Shown here piece after piece: positions 51,013 to 60,904 of a stretch of DNA of 64,000 nucleotides. The notes beneath the pieces were generated by a model, which was not told the DNA's origin, did not search any database, and was given only the letters and a program-made list of their open reading frames with translations. Origin of the DNA: Sphingomonas turrisvirgatae (GTDB lineage: Bacteria > Pseudomonadota > Alphaproteobacteria > Sphingomonadales > Sphingomonadaceae); the NCBI RefSeq assembly GCF_001721295.1, contig NZ_MDDS01000014.1, positions 1-64,000 of the forward strand, given 5' to 3'. The number at the start of each line of letters is the position of its first letter. Within the stretch, counting starts at the first letter, position 1. A program made the translations under genes and the position numbers.

Positions 51013-51845
51013 CGCACGGTCTCCGGAACGAGACCGGCATCGGGCTGGCCGTCATAGGGCGTCAACATCATGCCGCCGTCGCAGAACAGCGTCATGCCCG
51101 TGACGAAGCTCGCCGCGGGGCTAAGCAGGAACACGGCGGCGTTGCCAACTTCGCCCGCGCTGCCGAAGCGGCGGACGGGTAGCCGGCTGGCGATCGCGTC
51201 GATACGCGACTGCGGCACCAGCCGCTTGACCCCTTCGGTTGCCGCGATCGGTCCCGGGCTGAGGCTGTTGACGCGGATTCCGGCGGGTCCCCATTCGAGC
51301 GCGAGCGTGCGCACCAGCGACTCGATCCCCGCCTTGGCAGCCGAAGCATGAGCCTGGCCCCACATTGGCTGAAACGCCTGGCCGGACGAGATCGCGATCA
51401 GGCTGGCGCCCGCTTCGCGAAGCCGCGAGCGCGCCGCCTTGAACGTGTGGAACGTGCCGAGCAGGTCTATGTCGGTCACCGTGCGAAAGCCGTTAGAAGA
51501 GAGCGCGTCGGCAGCGGCGATGAAATTGCCGGCCGCGCCGGCGACAACGAAATCGAGCGGCCCTAGCTGTTGCGCCGCATGCGCCATCGCGGCGTCGACC
51601 GCGGCGAAATCGCGGACATCGGCGATGAGCGCCATCGCTTCGGGTCCGATGTCGCGCAGCGCTTGCGCCGCGCCTTCGGCCTTTTCAGCATTTCGGCCAA
51701 TCACCGCGACCTTTGCCCCGCACGCGGCGATTGCCTTGGCAATGCCGAGATTGATCCCACTGGTCCCACCCGCGACGACCGCGTTGCATCCGGCGAACAG
51801 ACTGGGGCGGTAGGTCGCCAAGGGGTCGTCTTGATACGGCGTCAC
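51009..51845 (-). CDS. 2,4-dienoyl-CoA reductase-like SDR
   Basis: The 278-aa SDR has NAVVAGGTSGINLGIAKAIA and IGRNAEKAEGAA (NADP-type Arg). Its active site SSGQAFQPMWGQAHASAAK has His where classical SDRs have Tyr, but keeps Lys, and ALEWGPAGIRVNSLSPGPI follows. This layout fits DECR-type 2,4-dienoyl-CoA reductases, whose catalytic residues differ from classical SDRs. It would reduce dienoyl-CoA during breakdown of unsaturated or ring-derived acids. It is coupled by ATGA to both the MFS and the crotonase genes. Confidence 0.8.
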   Translation of the reverse strand: MTPYQDDPLATYRPSLFAGCNAVVAGGTSGINLGIAKAIAACGAKVAVIGRNAEKAEGAAQALRDIGPEAMALIADVRDFAAVDAAMAHAAQQLGPLDFVVAGAAGNFIAAADALSSNGFRTVTDIDLLGTFHTFKAARSRLREAGASLIAISSGQAFQPMWGQAHASAAKAGIESLVRTLALEWGPAGIRVNSLSPGPIAATEGVKRLVPQSRIDAIASRLPVRRFGSAGEVGNAAVFLLSPAASFVTGMTLFCDGGMMLTPYDGQPDAGLVPETVR

Positions 51846-53074
51846 GACTCGCTCACATGCGGATTGGGGCCGAGCGTAGCGAGCATCAGCCCGCTGACCG
51901 CCCAGATCGGGATCAGGATCGCGAAATAAAGCTGATAAGACCCGGACAGGTCGTAAACCAGACCACCCAACGCGGGACCGAGCCCCAGTCCGAGCGTGAT
52001 CAGCGCGGCAATATAGCTGAACAGCGACCCGAAGTTCTTGAGCCCCAGATAGCGTGTGGAGAGATAGATGACCGCGTCATATTCGCCCCCGATCGACAGG
52101 CCGAGGATGATGATCGCGGCGATCGCGGCCGGAACATTGCCCGGGAACAGGACGAGGAGAGCAACCGAAAGGATCGGTAATGAGATGCTGACTGCGCCCA
52201 CCGCAGGCCCCGAAAAGCGGTCGAGCAGAAAGCCGACCGACAGCCGGCCGATAATCGAAGGGATGCCGACCAGCCCGACGAGCCATGCCGCCGTGGTTCG
52301 ATCGACACCATAGGTGCTAAGGATCGGCACGAGATGGACAAGTACGCCGACGATCGCGGCAGTGCCGCCGAAGCCGGCGACGGCGAGCCGGAAAAAGGCC
52401 CGGGAACGTAAGCCTTCGCGCACGCCATAGCCGCCCAGCGGGACGGCCGATGCCTCAACTTTGTCCTCGCCCTTGGTTGCGCGGCGACCATCGAAGAAGA
52501 AAAGGAAGAGTATTGGCAGGATCACGGCGAGGCCGGTGAGGCCCAGCCCCACGAACGCGCCGCGCCAGCCATAATTGTTGATCAGCCAGTTAGTCAGAAT
52601 CGGAACTAGGCTGGCGCCGATGCCGGTGCCACAAAAGGCGAGCGCCAGCGCGACAGCACGGTTACGGTCGAACCATGAGGCGACGCCCGTCGACCAGACG
52701 GCGGGCGAGAGCACCGACAGCGCGAAGCCCATCAGTGCCCACAGCAGCCACCAGCTGAAGATCCAGCTGGCGGTGAACGAAAGCGCCATCACCGCGAGAC
52801 AATAGAAGATCGTTCCGGCGAGCGCGACGCGCCGCGCGCCGAGCCGGTCGATGAACCGGCCTCCAATTGGGGTGAGGAAGAATGCGATGATCGAGGGCAG
52901 CACCATCGCGCTCGAAACCTCGGCGCGCGGCCAGCCGAATTCCGCCTCGAGCGGTTGGATAAAGAGTCCAGTCGCATAAATGTGGATGGTGGTCAGCGCG
53001 ATGCCCGCCCCGCCAGCGATCAGCGCTGGCCAGCCCGTGCGCCACTCACCGCTCGTTCGTGTTTCAGCCATCAT
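51842..53074 (-). CDS. MFS transporter
   Basis: The 410-aa inner-membrane protein has twelve predicted helices. The helix 2-3 loop GGRFIDRLGARRVALAG is the MFS signature, and it is repeated in weaker form as SVGFLLDRFSG in the C-half. It resembles oxalate/formate-antiporter-like and MCT-like carboxylate transporters. It probably imports an organic acid or exports an intermediate. It is the first gene of the 53074-50224 operon, with operator copy g 69 bases upstream. Confidence 0.87.
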   Translation of the reverse strand: MMAETRTSGEWRTGWPALIAGGAGIALTTIHIYATGLFIQPLEAEFGWPRAEVSSAMVLPSIIAFFLTPIGGRFIDRLGARRVALAGTIFYCLAVMALSFTASWIFSWWLLWALMGFALSVLSPAVWSTGVASWFDRNRAVALALAFCGTGIGASLVPILTNWLINNYGWRGAFVGLGLTGLAVILPILFLFFFDGRRATKGEDKVEASAVPLGGYGVREGLRSRAFFRLAVAGFGGTAAIVGVLVHLVPILSTYGVDRTTAAWLVGLVGIPSIIGRLSVGFLLDRFSGPAVGAVSISLPILSVALLVLFPGNVPAAIAAIIILGLSIGGEYDAVIYLSTRYLGLKNFGSLFSYIAALITLGLGLGPALGGLVYDLSGSYQLYFAILIPIWAVSGLMLATLGPNPHVSES

Positions 53075-53143
53075 ACATCCTCACGCTGCCCGCTGGCGGG
53101 TCTGTTATCGAACATCGGGGACGAAATAGCACACCGAAGCATA

Positions 53144-53157
53144 CTAGAATATTTCAG
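53144..53157 (-). promoter_or_regulatory. candidate operator copy g (ctagaatatttcag)
   Basis: A longer-spaced variant: half-sites ctagaa and ttcag-like are separated by two extra bases. It lies 69 bases before the MFS start, in the 118-bp gap behind the thiolase stop. Confidence 0.45.
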
Positions 53158-53192
53158 GCTTTGGATAGCTTTGCAAACATCCACTGAGTCGA

Positions 53193-54392
53193 TCAGACCC
53201 GCTCCAATAATATGCCAATACCTTGACCGACGCCGACGCACATGAACGCGAGTGCGTAGCGACCCCGGATCCGATGCAATTCTTCAACAGCGGTCATCAC
53301 GATCCGTGCACCTGACATGCCAAGGGGGTGCCCCAGCGCGATCGCACCGCCGTTTGGATTGACGCGGGGATCGTCCGCCGCGAGGCCAAGGTCGGTGAGG
53401 ACGGCAATTGCCTGGGAGGCGAATGCCTCGTTGAGTTCGATGACATCGACTTGATCGAGCCGCACCGATGTACGCGCCAGCAGCTTCTTCGCCGCATCGA
53501 CCGGTCCGATGCCCATGATACGTGGCGCCACGCCGGCGGCGGCCATCCCGACAATGCGTGCGCGTGGGGTGAGGGCATTTCGAGTTGCCGCGTCGGCCGA
53601 CGCGATCAGCATCGCCGCGGAGCCATCGTTGACCCCCGATGCGTTGCCCGCGGTTACCGTGCCGTCGGGTCGCACGACCGGCTTAAGCGCCGACAACGAT
53701 TCGATTGAAGTCGCGCGGGGGTGCTCGTCGCGATCGACCACCAGGGCATCGCCCTTGCGCTGCGGAATCGTCACCGGCGTAATCTCGAGAGCAAAGCGCC
53801 CACGTGCTTGCGCCGCCGCTGCCTTGGTCTGGCTGGCGAGGGCGAACCTATCTTGTGCCGCGCGCGAGACGTGCCATTCGCCGGCGACGTTTTCGCCTGT
53901 TTCGGGCATCGAGTCAACGCCGTAAAGGCGCTTCATCGCAGGGTTTACGAACCGCCAGCCAATCGTCGTATCCTCGAGCTTTTGGTTACGGGCGAATGCA
54001 TTGTCGGCCTTCCCCATGACATACGGGGCGCGGCTCATGCTCTCCACGCCGCCAGCGACCAGCAGATCGGCGTCACCTGCGCGGATTGCGCGCGCTGCCG
54101 ATCCGACTGCGTCCAGGCCAGATCCGCACAAGCGATTGATGGTAGCGCCTGACACGGTCGTCGGCAGGCCCGCAAGCAGCGATGCCATCCGTGCGACGTT
54201 GCGGTTGTCCTCGCCTGCCTGGTTTGCGCAGCCATAGATCACGTCGTCCACCTTTTCCCAGTCCACACCGGGATTGCGCGCCATCAATGCCGCAAGCGGA
54301 ATCGCGGCGAGGTCGTCTGTCCGTACCGCGGAAATGCTGCCTCCGAACCGTCCGATCGGGGTGCGCAAGGCGTCGCAAACATAGGCTTCCAT
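53193..54392 (-). CDS. thiolase (PcaF/acetyl-CoA acyltransferase type)
   Basis: The 399-aa degradative thiolase has the nucleophile Cys in INRLCGSGLDAVG. His-bearing GGAIALGHPLGMSGAR, NEAFASQA and the C-terminal CVGVGQG with the second catalytic Cys are all intact. The sequence RTPIGRFGGSISAVRTDDLA and the GVDSMPETGENVA segment are typical of 3-oxoadipyl-CoA thiolases. It would cleave a 3-oxoacyl-CoA with CoA, releasing acetyl- or succinyl-CoA. It is a single gene, divergent from the thiolase at 54627 across operator copy h. Confidence 0.9.
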   Translation of the reverse strand: MEAYVCDALRTPIGRFGGSISAVRTDDLAAIPLAALMARNPGVDWEKVDDVIYGCANQAGEDNRNVARMASLLAGLPTTVSGATINRLCGSGLDAVGSAARAIRAGDADLLVAGGVESMSRAPYVMGKADNAFARNQKLEDTTIGWRFVNPAMKRLYGVDSMPETGENVAGEWHVSRAAQDRFALASQTKAAAAQARGRFALEITPVTIPQRKGDALVVDRDEHPRATSIESLSALKPVVRPDGTVTAGNASGVNDGSAAMLIASADAATRNALTPRARIVGMAAAGVAPRIMGIGPVDAAKKLLARTSVRLDQVDVIELNEAFASQAIAVLTDLGLAADDPRVNPNGGAIALGHPLGMSGARIVMTAVEELHRIRGRYALAFMCVGVGQGIGILLERV

Positions 54393-54556
54393 TCTGCTCT
54401 CCTCTTCGGCGGCGACAAGGCAACTCGCGGATGCTCGCTAATCTGCGCAGGGGCCGGACCCAAGCTTCGGATTGGCCTCGTGCGGGATATCGAGCGATCA
54501 ACACATATGCGTAAACTTGCATTGCCGCCGCAGGAACGCAGTAACGGATGTGGCTA

Positions 54557-54568
54557 TTGAAATTCTAG
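54557..54568 (+). promoter_or_regulatory. candidate operator copy h (ttgaaattctag)
   Basis: Three mismatches to the reference overall, but the core aaattctag followed by ta is identical to it. It lies 58 bases before the thiolase ATG at 54627 and 164 bases from the divergent PcaF-like start. Confidence 0.55.
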
Positions 54569-54626
54569 TATCGTATTGCCGCAGACTGCATGGGATGAGG
54601 CGCGAGAGGCCCAGTGGAGAGTTGAA

Positions 54627-55796
54627 ATGGTAGCCGTTATTGCCAGCGCCGTACGCACCGCAGTGGCCACCGCCCGTCGCGGATCGCTGATCGATGTCCC
54701 GACCGAGGTGTTGGCCAGGCATATCCTGACGGCAGCGATCGACCGGTCCGGGCTGGCGCCCGAATTGATCGACGACGTGATCTTCGCCGAATCGCTCTAC
54801 GGTGGCGGCGCGGTGGCTCGGCATGCAGCAGTCGAGGCAGGAATTCTGAACGCAGGGGGGATGGCGCTCAATCGGCATTGCGCTGGGAGCCTTAGCTCCA
54901 TCGCTGTCGCGGCCGGATCGATTATCGCGGGGATGGATCGCGCCATCGTCGCGGGCGGCGTTCATTCCAGTTCGTTCATGCCAATGCTCTCCTGGCGTAC
55001 GCCGGGGAGTGACGACTATTCCGACACACGATCCCCGCCGACTCATCCCGATGAGCCGGAGGCGCCGAACAACGACATGACGATTACCGTGGGCTGGAGC
55101 GCTGCTCAAGCCGCCGGCCTCAGTCGTGAGGAACAGGATGCGTGGGCGTTCAGGTCTCATCAGCGCGCGATTGCCGCGACCGATGGAGGTCGCCTGACGG
55201 AAGAGATCGTGCCGATCCGCGTCCAACGCCGTGACGGTACCGAATTCGACTTCGCAGTCGATGAACACCCACGGCGCGATACCAGCATGGAACGGCTTGG
55301 ATCACTAAAGGTCATTCATCCGGAGATCGAGGGATTCTCGATTACGGCGGGCAATTCCAGCGGGATCAACGACGCGGCCGCTGCACTGCTGGTGGTTGAT
55401 GAAGCTTTTGCGCGCGCCGAGGGGCTGGAGATCATGGCGCGGGTACGCGGCTGGTGCTCGGTTGGCGTGCCGCCGCGTGACACCGGCACCTCAGTGATCC
55501 GAGTGCTTCCCAAATTGCTTGGTCGGACAGGTGTCGCGCAGGCAGACATTGCGATCTGGGAAATCAACGAGGCATTCGCATCCGTCCCGCTAGCGACCTG
55601 CCGCCAGCTCGGGATCGATGAAGAGACGGTCAATGTTAGCGGGAGCGGTTGCAGCATCGGCCACCCGATTGCGGCGAGCGGCGCGCGCATGGTTACCTCG
55701 CTGATCTACGAATTGCGTCGGCGCGGTGGAGGGCTTGCGGTCGCGGCGATGTGTGCCGGCGGTGGGCAGGCCGGTTCGCTGATGATCGAAGTCTGA
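54627..55796 (+). CDS. thiolase
   Basis: The 389-aa thiolase has nucleophile NRHCAGSLSSIAVAAGS, NEAFASVPLATC, GSGCSIGHPIAASGARM and terminal CAGGGQAGS, so all catalytic residues are present. The wording differs from the other two thiolases here (for example RHCAGS instead of RLCGSG), suggesting different substrate specificity. The ATG at 54627 has ggaga upstream; the longer frame from 54576 lacks a site. It begins an operon with a PaaG-like isomerase and a further thiolase. Confidence 0.88.
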   Translation: MVAVIASAVRTAVATARRGSLIDVPTEVLARHILTAAIDRSGLAPELIDDVIFAESLYGGGAVARHAAVEAGILNAGGMALNRHCAGSLSSIAVAAGSIIAGMDRAIVAGGVHSSSFMPMLSWRTPGSDDYSDTRSPPTHPDEPEAPNNDMTITVGWSAAQAAGLSREEQDAWAFRSHQRAIAATDGGRLTEEIVPIRVQRRDGTEFDFAVDEHPRRDTSMERLGSLKVIHPEIEGFSITAGNSSGINDAAAALLVVDEAFARAEGLEIMARVRGWCSVGVPPRDTGTSVIRVLPKLLGRTGVAQADIAIWEINEAFASVPLATCRQLGIDEETVNVSGSGCSIGHPIAASGARMVTSLIYELRRRGGGLAVAAMCAGGGQAGSLMIEV

Positions 55797-55815
55797 CGGT
55801 CACCTGACGAACGCG

Positions 55816-56595
55816 ATGGATGCGGCGCCTTCCATTCTCTCGGCGATCGAGCGGGGCGTTGCTGTCGTGCGCCTCAACCGTCCTCATCGACTGAACGCGC
55901 TAACGCTGGAAATGCTTGATCGGCTTCGGCGGACATTGACCGAAGCGGTCGATGCTGGCGCGCGAGCCGTGCTCGTGGCCGGAGAGGGGCGTGCGTTTTG
56001 CTCCGGCGCGGATCTGAGTCCGGATGAAGGCCTTGAGGGAAAGGCCAACGAAGCGGTACGGACTCATTATAATCCGCTGATGCGGGCTCTCGCTGACTTG
56101 CCGATTCCAGTGGTGACGGCGATCAACGGCGCAGCGGCGGGGGCCGGCGCCTCGATCGCATTGGCGGGCGACATCGTCGTGGCTGCGCGTTCGTCCTATC
56201 TGCTGCTCGCCTTCGCGAATATCGGTTTGGTACCCGATGCGGGCGCGACCTGGCTTGTCGCGAAAGCCGCAGGACGAGCGAAGCTGCTCGAAATGGCGTT
56301 GCTCGGCGAGCGGCTGGAAGCCGCCGACGCGCTGGAGGCGGGTCTGGTGGCACGCGTAGGCGATGACGCCGCACTCCACGACACGGCCATAGCCTATGCT
56401 GTGCGTCTGGCCGCGATGCCTACCGTCGCGATGGGCCTGATCCGCAAGCAGGCTGCAGCTGCGCTGAGCGGCCCGCTCGATCAGGTCCTCGAGATCGAGG
56501 CAGCGCACCAGGCGATCGCCGCAGCCACCGACGATTTCACGGAGGGCCTCGCCGCCTTTGCCGACAAACGGCCGCCTGTTTTCCGCGGACGTTGA
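55816..56595 (+). CDS. PaaG-like enoyl-CoA isomerase (crotonase family)
   Basis: The 259-aa protein has oxyanion segment RAFCSGADLSPDEG, and the block INGAAAGAGASIALAGDIVV and ANIGLVPDAGATWLVAK. The Asp in VPDAG is the catalytic residue used by PaaG (1,2-epoxyphenylacetyl-CoA isomerase) and related enoyl-CoA isomerases. It would shift a double bond or open a ring epoxide CoA ester. It lies between two thiolase genes, 19 bp after one and 16 bp before the other, so isomerisation followed by thiolysis is likely. Confidence 0.86.
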   Translation: MDAAPSILSAIERGVAVVRLNRPHRLNALTLEMLDRLRRTLTEAVDAGARAVLVAGEGRAFCSGADLSPDEGLEGKANEAVRTHYNPLMRALADLPIPVVTAINGAAAGAGASIALAGDIVVAARSSYLLLAFANIGLVPDAGATWLVAKAAGRAKLLEMALLGERLEAADALEAGLVARVGDDAALHDTAIAYAVRLAAMPTVAMGLIRKQAAAALSGPLDQVLEIEAAHQAIAAATDDFTEGLAAFADKRPPVFRGR

Positions 56596-56611
56596 GCTTC
56601 AAGGGGTAAGG

Positions 56612-57796
56612 GTGCAGGACGACATTTATATTCTGTCGGGCGTTCGCACGGCGATCGGCGACTTTGGCGGCGCGCTGAAGGATGTGGCCGCCGCCGAGTT
56701 GGCTGCGATCGTCTTTCGTGAGGCGATCTCGCGCGCGCAAATCGCGCCGGACGCGGTTACGCAGGTCGTGCTTGGCAACGTCATCCCGTCGATGCCGGCC
56801 GATGCCTATATTGCGCGCGTCGCGGCGGTGCGCGCCGGCATCCCGGCGGCGGCATCGGCGCTTACGGTCAACCGCTTGTGCGGGTCGGGCCTCCAGGCAT
56901 TGGTCTCCGCTGCGCAAGCGATCACGCTGGACGAGTGCGACGTCGCGCTTGCCGGCGGCGCGGAGAGTATGAGCAATGCGCCGCACTACGTTACGCGCGC
57001 ACGGTTCGGGCAGAAGATGGGCGACGTAGGGATGCTCGATGCTTTGACTCGAACGTTGAGCGACCCTTTTGAAGGCTATCATATGGGCGTGACGGCCGAG
57101 AATGTCGCGCTTGCCTGCAACATTTCCCGCGAGATCCAGGACGAAGCGGCAGTCGAGAGCCATCATCGCGCCGCTCGCGCTATCGCCGAAGGGCGGTTTG
57201 TCGAGCAGATCGTGCCGGTGTCCGTCACGTCTCGCCGGGAAACGACCGCCTTCGAAATCGACGAGCATGTCCGCGGTACCACGACGATCGAGGATCTGCG
57301 AAAGTTGAGGCCCGCATTCCAAAAGGATGGCAGCGTAACCGCAGGCAATGCGTCGGGTATCAACGACGGAGCAGCAGCGCTGGTGTTGGCGTCGCGTGCC
57401 GGCGTCGCACGGGCTTCCGTTGCGCCGCTCGCGCGAATCCGGTCATGGGGACTTGCGGGTGTCGAGCCGGCGCTGATGGGATTGGGGCCGGTCGAAGCAG
57501 TGCCGGTCGCGCTATCGCGGGCTGGCGTGACGCTTTCGGACATCGACGTGATCGAATCTAACGAGGCATTCGCGGCGCAGGCATGCGCGGTCGGCGCGAA
57601 ATTGGGCTTCGATCCCGCGCGAACCAACATCAACGGTTCGGGCATTTCCCTGGGCCATCCGATCGGCGCCACGGGCGCGATCAACGCGGTCAAATGTATC
57701 TTTGAATTGAAGCGATGCGGCGGCCGGTTCGGCCTCGTCACGATGTGCATCGGCGGCGGGCAGGGAATCGCGATGGTTATCGAAAACCTGGCTTAG
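56612..57796 (+). CDS. thiolase (acetyl-CoA acetyltransferase-like)
   Basis: The 394-aa thiolase has nucleophile VNRLCGSGLQALVSAA, ESMSNAPHYVTRARFGQKMG, NEAFAAQACAVGAKLGFD, INGSGISLGHPIGATGA and CIGGGQG, so the full catalytic set is present. It starts at GTG 56612, with aaggggtaag upstream and no good ATG in frame. It resembles acetoacetyl-CoA and 3-ketoacyl-CoA thiolases of the PhbA type. It is the last gene of the 54627 operon and convergent with the ligase gene. Confidence 0.88.
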   Translation: MQDDIYILSGVRTAIGDFGGALKDVAAAELAAIVFREAISRAQIAPDAVTQVVLGNVIPSMPADAYIARVAAVRAGIPAAASALTVNRLCGSGLQALVSAAQAITLDECDVALAGGAESMSNAPHYVTRARFGQKMGDVGMLDALTRTLSDPFEGYHMGVTAENVALACNISREIQDEAAVESHHRAARAIAEGRFVEQIVPVSVTSRRETTAFEIDEHVRGTTTIEDLRKLRPAFQKDGSVTAGNASGINDGAAALVLASRAGVARASVAPLARIRSWGLAGVEPALMGLGPVEAVPVALSRAGVTLSDIDVIESNEAFAAQACAVGAKLGFDPARTNINGSGISLGHPIGATGAINAVKCIFELKRCGGRFGLVTMCIGGGQGIAMVIENLA

Positions 57797-57803
57797 ACCG
57801 GTC

Positions 57804-59324
57804 CTATCGACAAGCGTATCGCGCAATCAGTTCACGCTTTAGCAGCTTGCCGGTGGGCATTCGCGGAAGCGAATCGACGAAATCGACGCTGCGTGGCGCC
57901 TTGAAGTGCGCAATTCGCTCGCGACACCAGGCGATCAACTGACGTTCCGTATAGACGCCCGCCGTCACCCCGGGGACGAGCTGGACTACGGCCTTCACTT
58001 CCTCGCCAAAATCGGGATTGGGGACCCCGATTACCGCCGCGTCCTCCACGGACGGATGCTGCACCAGCAGATTTTCGATTTCCTGCGGGTAGATGTTGAC
58101 GCCACCCGAGATGATCATATGGCTCTGGCGGTCGGTCAGATAGAGATAGCCATCTTCGTCTAGATGCCCGATGTCGCCCAGCGTCGACCATCCCCGCTGG
58201 TCGAACGCCGCTGCGGTCTTTTCCGGGTCATTGTGATAGCTGAACGGGTTCCAGCTGCTGACGAAATAGACAAGGCCGTCGCGCATCGGCGGCAGCTCCG
58301 CACCGTCGTCACCAACGATCCTCACGCTGTCCGACCGGCCGACTGACCCGGGATGCGCAAGCCATTCGTGCGGCCCTATTGCGGTAAAGCCGTTGCCTTC
58401 GGTCGCACCGTAAAATTCGTAAAGCTTCGGTCCGAGCCATTCCATCATGGTGCGTTTGACCGGCACGGGGCAGGGCGCACCCGCATGGACGACGTGAGTC
58501 AGGCTGTCCATATCGGCCGCAGCACGGCGCGCTTCGGGCAAGCGCAGCATCCGCGTCATCATGGTCGGCACCAGCCAAGCGACGGTCACGCCTTCCCGTT
58601 CGATTGCCGAAAGCGCTTCCTCTGCGTCGAACGCCGGCATCAGGACCACTTGGCCACCCACGCGTTGCGCCGACATCGCGAAATTGAGCGGTGCGGCGTG
58701 GTAGAGTGGTGCAGTGCACAGGAAGACCGTACCGGCATTGTAATCGTAGAGATCGCGCATCATCGCATCGCTTTGCGACCAGGTGCCGAACGGCTCGCCG
58801 CTCAACATGCGCTTGATCCCCTTCGGCCGGCCCGAGGTGCCGGACGAGTACAGCATCGATGCCCCCTCACGCGCCATGTAAGCAACCGGATCGCGGGGTT
58901 CGCCGTTTGCCGGTGCAAATCCCGATGGCCCGGCGGCGTCGCAGAACCACAGATCCGCCTTTACCACTGACTGATGGGCGAGCATTTCGAAAGCATTGCT
59001 CGACAGCACCAGCTTCGCCCCGCTGTCTTCGATGATGTAGCGCACTTCGTCGGCGCTCAGATGCCAGTTCACCGGCGTATAGTGCAGCCCGGAGCGGTGG
59101 CACGCCCATGCCGCTACCAGAAATGCGGGGCAGTTTGGCATCAGCAGCGCGACATGATCGCCTTCCGCGATACCTGCGGCGCGCAGTTGTCCTGCCAACG
59201 CATGCGATCGGGCGTCAAGCTGGGCGTAGGTCAGCGGCGACTGGCCATCTGACATGGTGACCGCAATGGCATCTGGCCGCGCCAGTGCGTGATCGTCAAT
59301 GTGGGGTGGCCGATCGGGTGTCAC
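57804..59324 (-). CDS. AMP-binding acyl-CoA synthetase
   Basis: The 506-aa ANL ligase has A3 motif YSSGTSGRPKGIKRML, A5 YGATEGNGF, A7/A8 TLGDIGHLDEDGYLYLTD and GGVNIYPQEIENLL, and catalytic Lys in MPTGKLLKREL. It resembles feruloyl-CoA and medium-chain or cyclic-acid ligases. It is a second activating enzyme, distinct from that at 8908. It is monocistronic and divergent from the MFS gene at 59499. No copy of the shared 12-mer is seen in that gap. Confidence 0.88.
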   Translation of the reverse strand: MTPDRPPHIDDHALARPDAIAVTMSDGQSPLTYAQLDARSHALAGQLRAAGIAEGDHVALLMPNCPAFLVAAWACHRSGLHYTPVNWHLSADEVRYIIEDSGAKLVLSSNAFEMLAHQSVVKADLWFCDAAGPSGFAPANGEPRDPVAYMAREGASMLYSSGTSGRPKGIKRMLSGEPFGTWSQSDAMMRDLYDYNAGTVFLCTAPLYHAAPLNFAMSAQRVGGQVVLMPAFDAEEALSAIEREGVTVAWLVPTMMTRMLRLPEARRAAADMDSLTHVVHAGAPCPVPVKRTMMEWLGPKLYEFYGATEGNGFTAIGPHEWLAHPGSVGRSDSVRIVGDDGAELPPMRDGLVYFVSSWNPFSYHNDPEKTAAAFDQRGWSTLGDIGHLDEDGYLYLTDRQSHMIISGGVNIYPQEIENLLVQHPSVEDAAVIGVPNPDFGEEVKAVVQLVPGVTAGVYTERQLIAWCRERIAHFKAPRSVDFVDSLPRMPTGKLLKRELIARYACR

Positions 59325-59498
59325 GGCAGGCTCCGGATGAGGTGAGTCGATCCGCGATTATGCCATGTGACGGGCGAGCGCACAGAATTGCGGCGCAGAT
59401 TGCACAACCATGAATTCCCCCGCGTACCGATGCGCGCACCGTCCGGAACGGGTTAGGAGGGATTCCGCGTAAGGCGCGGCCCCAGTCCAGGAATTCCA

Positions 59499-60845
59499 AT
59501 GAAGCCATCGCCCGAAACCGATCCCCAGCCCGTCTCGGCCAGCCATGCCTGGGGAACGGTGGCGGTGCTACTGATCATCGGCATCCTTTCCTATCTCGAT
59601 CGCAACATCGTGGCGCTGATGATCGAGCCGATCCGCGCCAGCCTGGGGATCAGTGATCTGGGCATGGGGCTGATTCACGGCGTGGGATTCGGCGTCTTTT
59701 ATGCCGTGTTCGGCCTTCCGATCGGGTATCTGGTCGATCGCGTCTCGCGCCGGTGGATCGTCTATTGGGGCGCGACCGCATGGTCGATCGCCGCCGCTGC
59801 TTGCGGGCTGGCCAGCAATTTCCATCAGTTGCTCGCCGCGCGGTTGGCTGTCGGAATCGGCGAAGCTTCGTTGTCGCCTGCTGCCTATTCGATGATCGCG
59901 GACCTGTTTCCGCGGCGCCGGCTTGCCCTAGCGCTCGGCGTGTTCGGCATCGGTTCGGTGCTGGGAAGCGCCGTCGCATTCATTGGCGGTGGCGCCGCCA
60001 TCGAGTATCTTGAAGGCATCGGTCCACAGGAGCTTCCCCTGCTCGGCGTGACACAGCCGTGGCAGATGGTTTTTCTGGTCACTGGCGCGCCGGGTATCGT
60101 AATCGCCCTGTTGGTCCTGCTAATCCCCGAGCCCCGCCGCCGTACGCATCGTGCCGTATCATCCATCGCCGATGCCCCAGCCGCCGGGCTCGTCGAAGGG
60201 CCGGAGTCGCTGCTGCCGTTCATGCGCTCGCGCTCGCGGTTCTTCTGTTGCCATTTTCTGGGCTTCGGACTCCTGGCGGTCGCCACTTATGCGGGCCTTG
60301 CCTGGATACCTACGATGCTGGTCCGGCGGTTCGGTACAGGCATTGGCGAAGTCGGGTTGATGATGGGAGCGGTCAGCCTGCTTGCAGGCATCCCGGGCTT
60401 CTTGATGAGCGGATGGATCGTCGATCGATGGTTCGCTGCAGGACGGCAGGATGCTCACCAACGATATTATATGATTGCAAATACGATAGCGGCCGGTCTG
60501 GCGATCGTGACCTTTCTTTATGCCCCAACGCCTGGGCTGGTGGTGCTGGGGTGGGGATTCATTTCATTGCTCCAGCCATTCACGGGACCGTCGGCAGCTC
60601 AGTTGCAAATGGTTACACCGCCGCACCTTCGCGGTCGGGTCTCGGCGCTCTACGTGATGGTCTTCAACTTGATGGGCATGTGCCTCGGCCCGCCTCTAGT
60701 AGCGTTCATCACCGATATCGTGCTGCACGATACCACCCGCGTCCACGTGTCGCTGGCGATCACCTATGGCGGCATCGCGGCATTGAGCGCGATCGTGTTC
60801 GCGCTCGGACTCGCACCGTCGCGACACGCGATCGCCGCCGGCTAA
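59499..60845 (+). CDS. MFS transporter (spinster-like)
   Basis: The 448-aa inner-membrane protein has twelve predicted helices. Its N-terminal region SYLDRNIVALMIEPIRASLG and GYLVDRVSRRWIVYWGA match spinster/Spns-type MFS proteins common in sphingomonads beside aromatic and steroid genes. A second loop SGWIVDRWFAAGRQDAHQRY precedes helix 9. It probably imports the substrate or an intermediate acid. The gap to the next gene holds operator copy i. Confidence 0.86.
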   Translation: MKPSPETDPQPVSASHAWGTVAVLLIIGILSYLDRNIVALMIEPIRASLGISDLGMGLIHGVGFGVFYAVFGLPIGYLVDRVSRRWIVYWGATAWSIAAAACGLASNFHQLLAARLAVGIGEASLSPAAYSMIADLFPRRRLALALGVFGIGSVLGSAVAFIGGGAAIEYLEGIGPQELPLLGVTQPWQMVFLVTGAPGIVIALLVLLIPEPRRRTHRAVSSIADAPAAGLVEGPESLLPFMRSRSRFFCCHFLGFGLLAVATYAGLAWIPTMLVRRFGTGIGEVGLMMGAVSLLAGIPGFLMSGWIVDRWFAAGRQDAHQRYYMIANTIAAGLAIVTFLYAPTPGLVVLGWGFISLLQPFTGPSAAQLQMVTPPHLRGRVSALYVMVFNLMGMCLGPPLVAFITDIVLHDTTRVHVSLAITYGGIAALSAIVFALGLAPSRHAIAAG

Positions 60846-60904
60846 CGATTATCACATCCCTGCAAACCGCGCCCCGCACGCTGTGCACGGCTGTGCGATG
60901 ACGT

